A stretch of DNA of 64,000 nucleotides, taken from NCBI GenBank assembly GCA_039105265.1, contig JAPFFF010000017.1:3038001-3102000 (forward strand), given 5' to 3'. The translations under genes and the position numbers were made by a program. The notes beneath the pieces were generated by a model. It was not told the DNA's origin. It did not search any database and saw only the letters and a list, made by a program, of their open reading frames with translations. Below are positions 61,848 through 64,000 of this stretch, piece after piece (the stretch's first letter is position 1; each line of letters begins with the position of its first letter). The stretch comes from Tritrichomonas musculus. Its lineage: Eukaryota > Parabasalia > Tritrichomonadida > Tritrichomonadidae.

Positions 61848-63254
61848 ATGACTGTAAGACCTGGAAAAGAAATTATATGCGATGATGTTAACTATTCAAC
61901 TCTTGCTGTAAGCACCAAAGGATATGTGATATACGCGTTTCCAATAAAATATGAATTGCCAAAAATGTGTTTGAGCAAAGGACAAGCTGTAATAGATAGC
62001 TATCCGTGCTATTATATCAAACTTGAAAAAGACTATTTTCCAACTATAATACTTGTCATACGTTTTATTTGTGGAAGAGAGGTTGTTGTTCTAATGAAGG
62101 ATAGAGATATAGATTATAGTAAAGCAAGAATATTATATGCTTTTGATCTTGAAGCCTTCAAGCCAAAGTTCGCAGAAATAAAAGTTGTAAGCAAATTAAC
62201 AGAATCAAGTGAGTTCATATATCCTTTCAAACTTGATCCTGATTGTGACGATGATATTAAAGAAAAGTATGTAAGCCAACTTTCACAAAAAGTTGATCAA
62301 ATTCACCCAGAAATCAAACCAGAAAATTATTCTCAACGACACTGGTATAATTTTTGCTGTTACCAGGATAATAGAGCCCGTACACAAGAACCTCCTACCT
62401 TTCCTTGTTTATCTCCTCAAGAAAGAGCAGAACTTAAAGAAAAACGAAGATTAGAGAAAGAAGAACAAGAAAAACAAATGAAAAAGGCTGAACAAAGGAA
62501 AAAGAAAAAAGAAGCTGAATATCATAAAAAGAGACAAGAAGAAATAAGAAGAATCAATGAAGCACCGAAGCTTGATATTCAAACAGGAAAAATAATATAT
62601 AACAAACCTTTTGATCTTGTTGGAGAAGGTAGGTACAAAGCTATAATATATAAGAGACAGAATGCTAATGTAAATACAAATTTACATGACTTTCCAACAG
62701 AAAAAACAGAACTTGATATTGATCCTAATGAATCATTAATATTTGACAATCAGAGGCCAGCATTACAGTATCAAGAAGTACCAAAACCTCCGAAACCACC
62801 AGTACCGAAGAAGACTGTGCCGCTCCGACCGAGCCTACGCGAGGCAGGAACTAAGAGAAAAGAAATTATACCAAAATCTACAAAGCTTGTCAGAGATAGA
62901 ATAAGACGAGCGCATAATGAAAAGCGCTATGATTATCCCAGTGATAGTGATAGTGATAGTGAGCCTATGGAAATTCAATATGGATATCTTGTTATGAATG
63001 ATGAACCACCTCCACCAAGCTCAGGCCGAGCCTTCCTGCCTCGTTCGACACTCGGAGAACGCGCGAAGGCCCAACAACAACCACCTCCACAAATCGCTGC
63101 GAGCTCTCGCGAAGCACCAAAACAACAACAACAAATTTTCCCACCGAGGCCACAAGCCATGAGAATTGTAAAAGATGAACCTAAAAGAAGACAAACCAAA
63201 AATAAAAAAGTTCTATCTCCATCAGAAATTGACGATTCTATTTTAAATATTTAA
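61848..63254 (+). CDS. Variable protein with charged coiled coil and Pro-rich tail (D), 468 residues
   Basis: Starts MTVRPGKEII. N-terminal about 150 residues globular with hydrophobic strands; then a K/E-rich helix (about residues 195-240, E-E-Q-E-K-Q-M-K-K-A-E-Q-R-K-K-K-K); then a Pro/Gln-rich tail. The tail carries three GC-rich blocks (about 62818-62849, 63021-63077, 63100-63118) unlike the AT-rich surroundings. Positional counterpart of the A, B and C variable genes. Overlaps the next convergent gene by 4 bp. Not recognised. Confidence 0.75.
   Translation: MTVRPGKEIICDDVNYSTLAVSTKGYVIYAFPIKYELPKMCLSKGQAVIDSYPCYYIKLEKDYFPTIILVIRFICGREVVVLMKDRDIDYSKARILYAFDLEAFKPKFAEIKVVSKLTESSEFIYPFKLDPDCDDDIKEKYVSQLSQKVDQIHPEIKPENYSQRHWYNFCCYQDNRARTQEPPTFPCLSPQERAELKEKRRLEKEEQEKQMKKAEQRKKKKEAEYHKKRQEEIRRINEAPKLDIQTGKIIYNKPFDLVGEGRYKAIIYKRQNANVNTNLHDFPTEKTELDIDPNESLIFDNQRPALQYQEVPKPPKPPVPKKTVPLRPSLREAGTKRKEIIPKSTKLVRDRIRRAHNEKRYDYPSDSDSDSEPMEIQYGYLVMNDEPPPPSSGRAFLPRSTLGERAKAQQQPPPQIAASSREAPKQQQQIFPPRPQAMRIVKDEPKRRQTKNKKVLSPSEIDDSILNI
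62818..63118. repeat. Three GC-rich palindromic blocks in D gene
   Basis: 62818-62849 contains GCTC-CGACC-GAGC and GCCT-ACGCG-AGGC. 63021-63077 contains several C/G-rich inverted segments. 63100-63118 contains GCGAG-CT-CTCGC. All are in frame and stand out from the AT-rich background, as in the B inserts. Confidence 0.65.
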
Positions 63255-63967
63255 GCTTCATCCTCATCATCTTCATCACTTGTAAGTGCATCTACGGTTT
63301 TGATATCATAGCGATAAACATCATTCTTACGGTCTATTTGTTGTTGCTTGTATTGTTCTTTATAAGTTGCATATCTACTACCACTACCATAAAGTTTATC
63401 CACAATAGCTGTCAAACGTTTTGTATAGTAAGCTTTGTTCTCTTTAAGTTCTTTTGGTGTTGCAGACAGAACTTGTTCTTGTATAAGTTCTTGTATAGCT
63501 TCTTGTCCAGGCTTCTCTCCTAACATGAGTATTTCTGCGAAAACTAATAGGAACAATCTTTCTATAAGTCTAATGAAAGCAGCATGAGTTTTATTACTCT
63601 TTTCAAGATTTTCTACTTTAATTTCACCCGTCTTGATATCTATGATAGGATCTATGTAATCTGTTCCTATTTTTACAACTTTTGGTCCTGCTCTTTCGTT
63701 ATAAGCTGCTTTGTGATCTCGTTTGTAGTTTGCCCAAGCAGGGTATGTTAGAAGTTTACCTCCAAAATCTTTTGTTTCTATTTCTCGTTTGACACCAAGA
63801 TCAACAACAATAATGTACATAGCATTAGAAACTCCTAAATAGTTAAGAAGTCTTATTACAGATTTGTATTCTGGATACGCTACTTCCCAAAAGAACTTCC
63901 AAAGATAAGAGAAAATAGATGCCCAATACGAACTAGGTGACTTATCATTGATTATATAAGAAAGTAT
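63251..63967 (-). CDS. Large conserved element protein, C-terminal part (D)
   Basis: An open frame of 239 codons with S-P-S-S-Y-W-A-S-I-F, V-S-N-A-M-Y-I-I, F-P-like A-W-A-N-Y-K-R-D-H and an acidic C-terminus, matching the ends of A 4463-7024 and C 30690-32732. Similarity stops near 63940 and an in-frame stop lies at 63968-63970. In another frame 63965-63995 shows a possible match to an earlier part (L-A-N-H-L-D), so an internal deletion is likely. Cut by the window end; probably broken. Confidence 0.75.
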   Translation of the reverse strand: MLSYIINDKSPSSYWASIFSYLWKFFWEVAYPEYKSVIRLLNYLGVSNAMYIIVVDLGVKREIETKDFGGKLLTYPAWANYKRDHKAAYNERAGPKVVKIGTDYIDPIIDIKTGEIKVENLEKSNKTHAAFIRLIERLFLLVFAEILMLGEKPGQEAIQELIQEQVLSATPKELKENKAYYTKRLTAIVDKLYGSGSRYATYKEQYKQQQIDRKNDVYRYDIKTVDALTSDEDDEDEA

Positions 63968-64000
63968 TCATGTCAAGGTGGTTTGCAAGGAGTGAATACT

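Larger units (their letters stand above)
59931..64000. mobile_element. Maverick/Polinton element D, partial (right flank of A)
   Basis: A fourth, more diverged element. It shows the 3' part of a capsid gene, then integrase, a 109-residue gene and a 468-residue gene on the plus strand, then the 3' part of the large virion-protein gene on the minus strand. This is the same order as in A (531-7024). The capsid gene starts abruptly at the proposed junction with A, so its 5' part should lie on the other side of A, before the window. The minus-strand gene loses similarity near 63950. Confidence 0.8.

Overview
The window is made almost entirely of nested Maverick/Polinton-type DNA transposons, which are large, virus-like, self-replicating elements. 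I see no convincing host gene. The likely host is a parabasalid protist of the Trichomonas type. This rests on four things: AT-rich intron-less genes, very short 5' leaders, TCATA initiator-like motifs a few bases before several start codons, and the Maverick signature of AG...CT termini with 6-bp target duplications. The species is an inference.

Layout. Element D (59931 to the window end) is interrupted in its capsid gene by element A (window start to about 59930). A is interrupted in its DNA polymerase gene by element B (15280-55916, duplication TACCTT). B is interrupted in its own polymerase gene by element C (22413-41350, duplication GACGTT). The outer A copy is therefore read at 1-15279 and 55917-59930, and B at 15280-22412 and 41351-55916. 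A and B are close relatives lying in opposite orientation. C and D are more diverged families. C is the only element that is complete and uninterrupted here.

Each element carries the same toolkit. It has a protein-primed family B DNA polymerase with an OTU-like/zinc-finger N-terminus and an internal HNH domain, a retroviral-type integrase, an A32/FtsK-HerA-like packaging ATPase, and a double-jelly-roll-type major capsid protein. It also has a small amphipathic pVI-like protein, a fibre-like spike protein, and a large 680-853-residue virion-type protein of unknown function. Several small conserved genes complete the set, including a previously hidden 43-49-residue membrane protein in front of the ATPase. 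These genes together describe an element that replicates by protein priming, packages its DNA into a capsid and integrates by transesterification.

Accessory material sits between the fibre gene and the polymerase: a KilA-N gene in A, an HNH endonuclease plus an inverted-repeat-flanked 354-residue gene in B, and nothing in C. Other notable features are short GC-rich hairpin inserts that keep the reading frame in B and D genes, a recurrent TTTATTTTTG motif before starts, long terminal inverted repeats carrying broken genes, and mosaic fibre genes.
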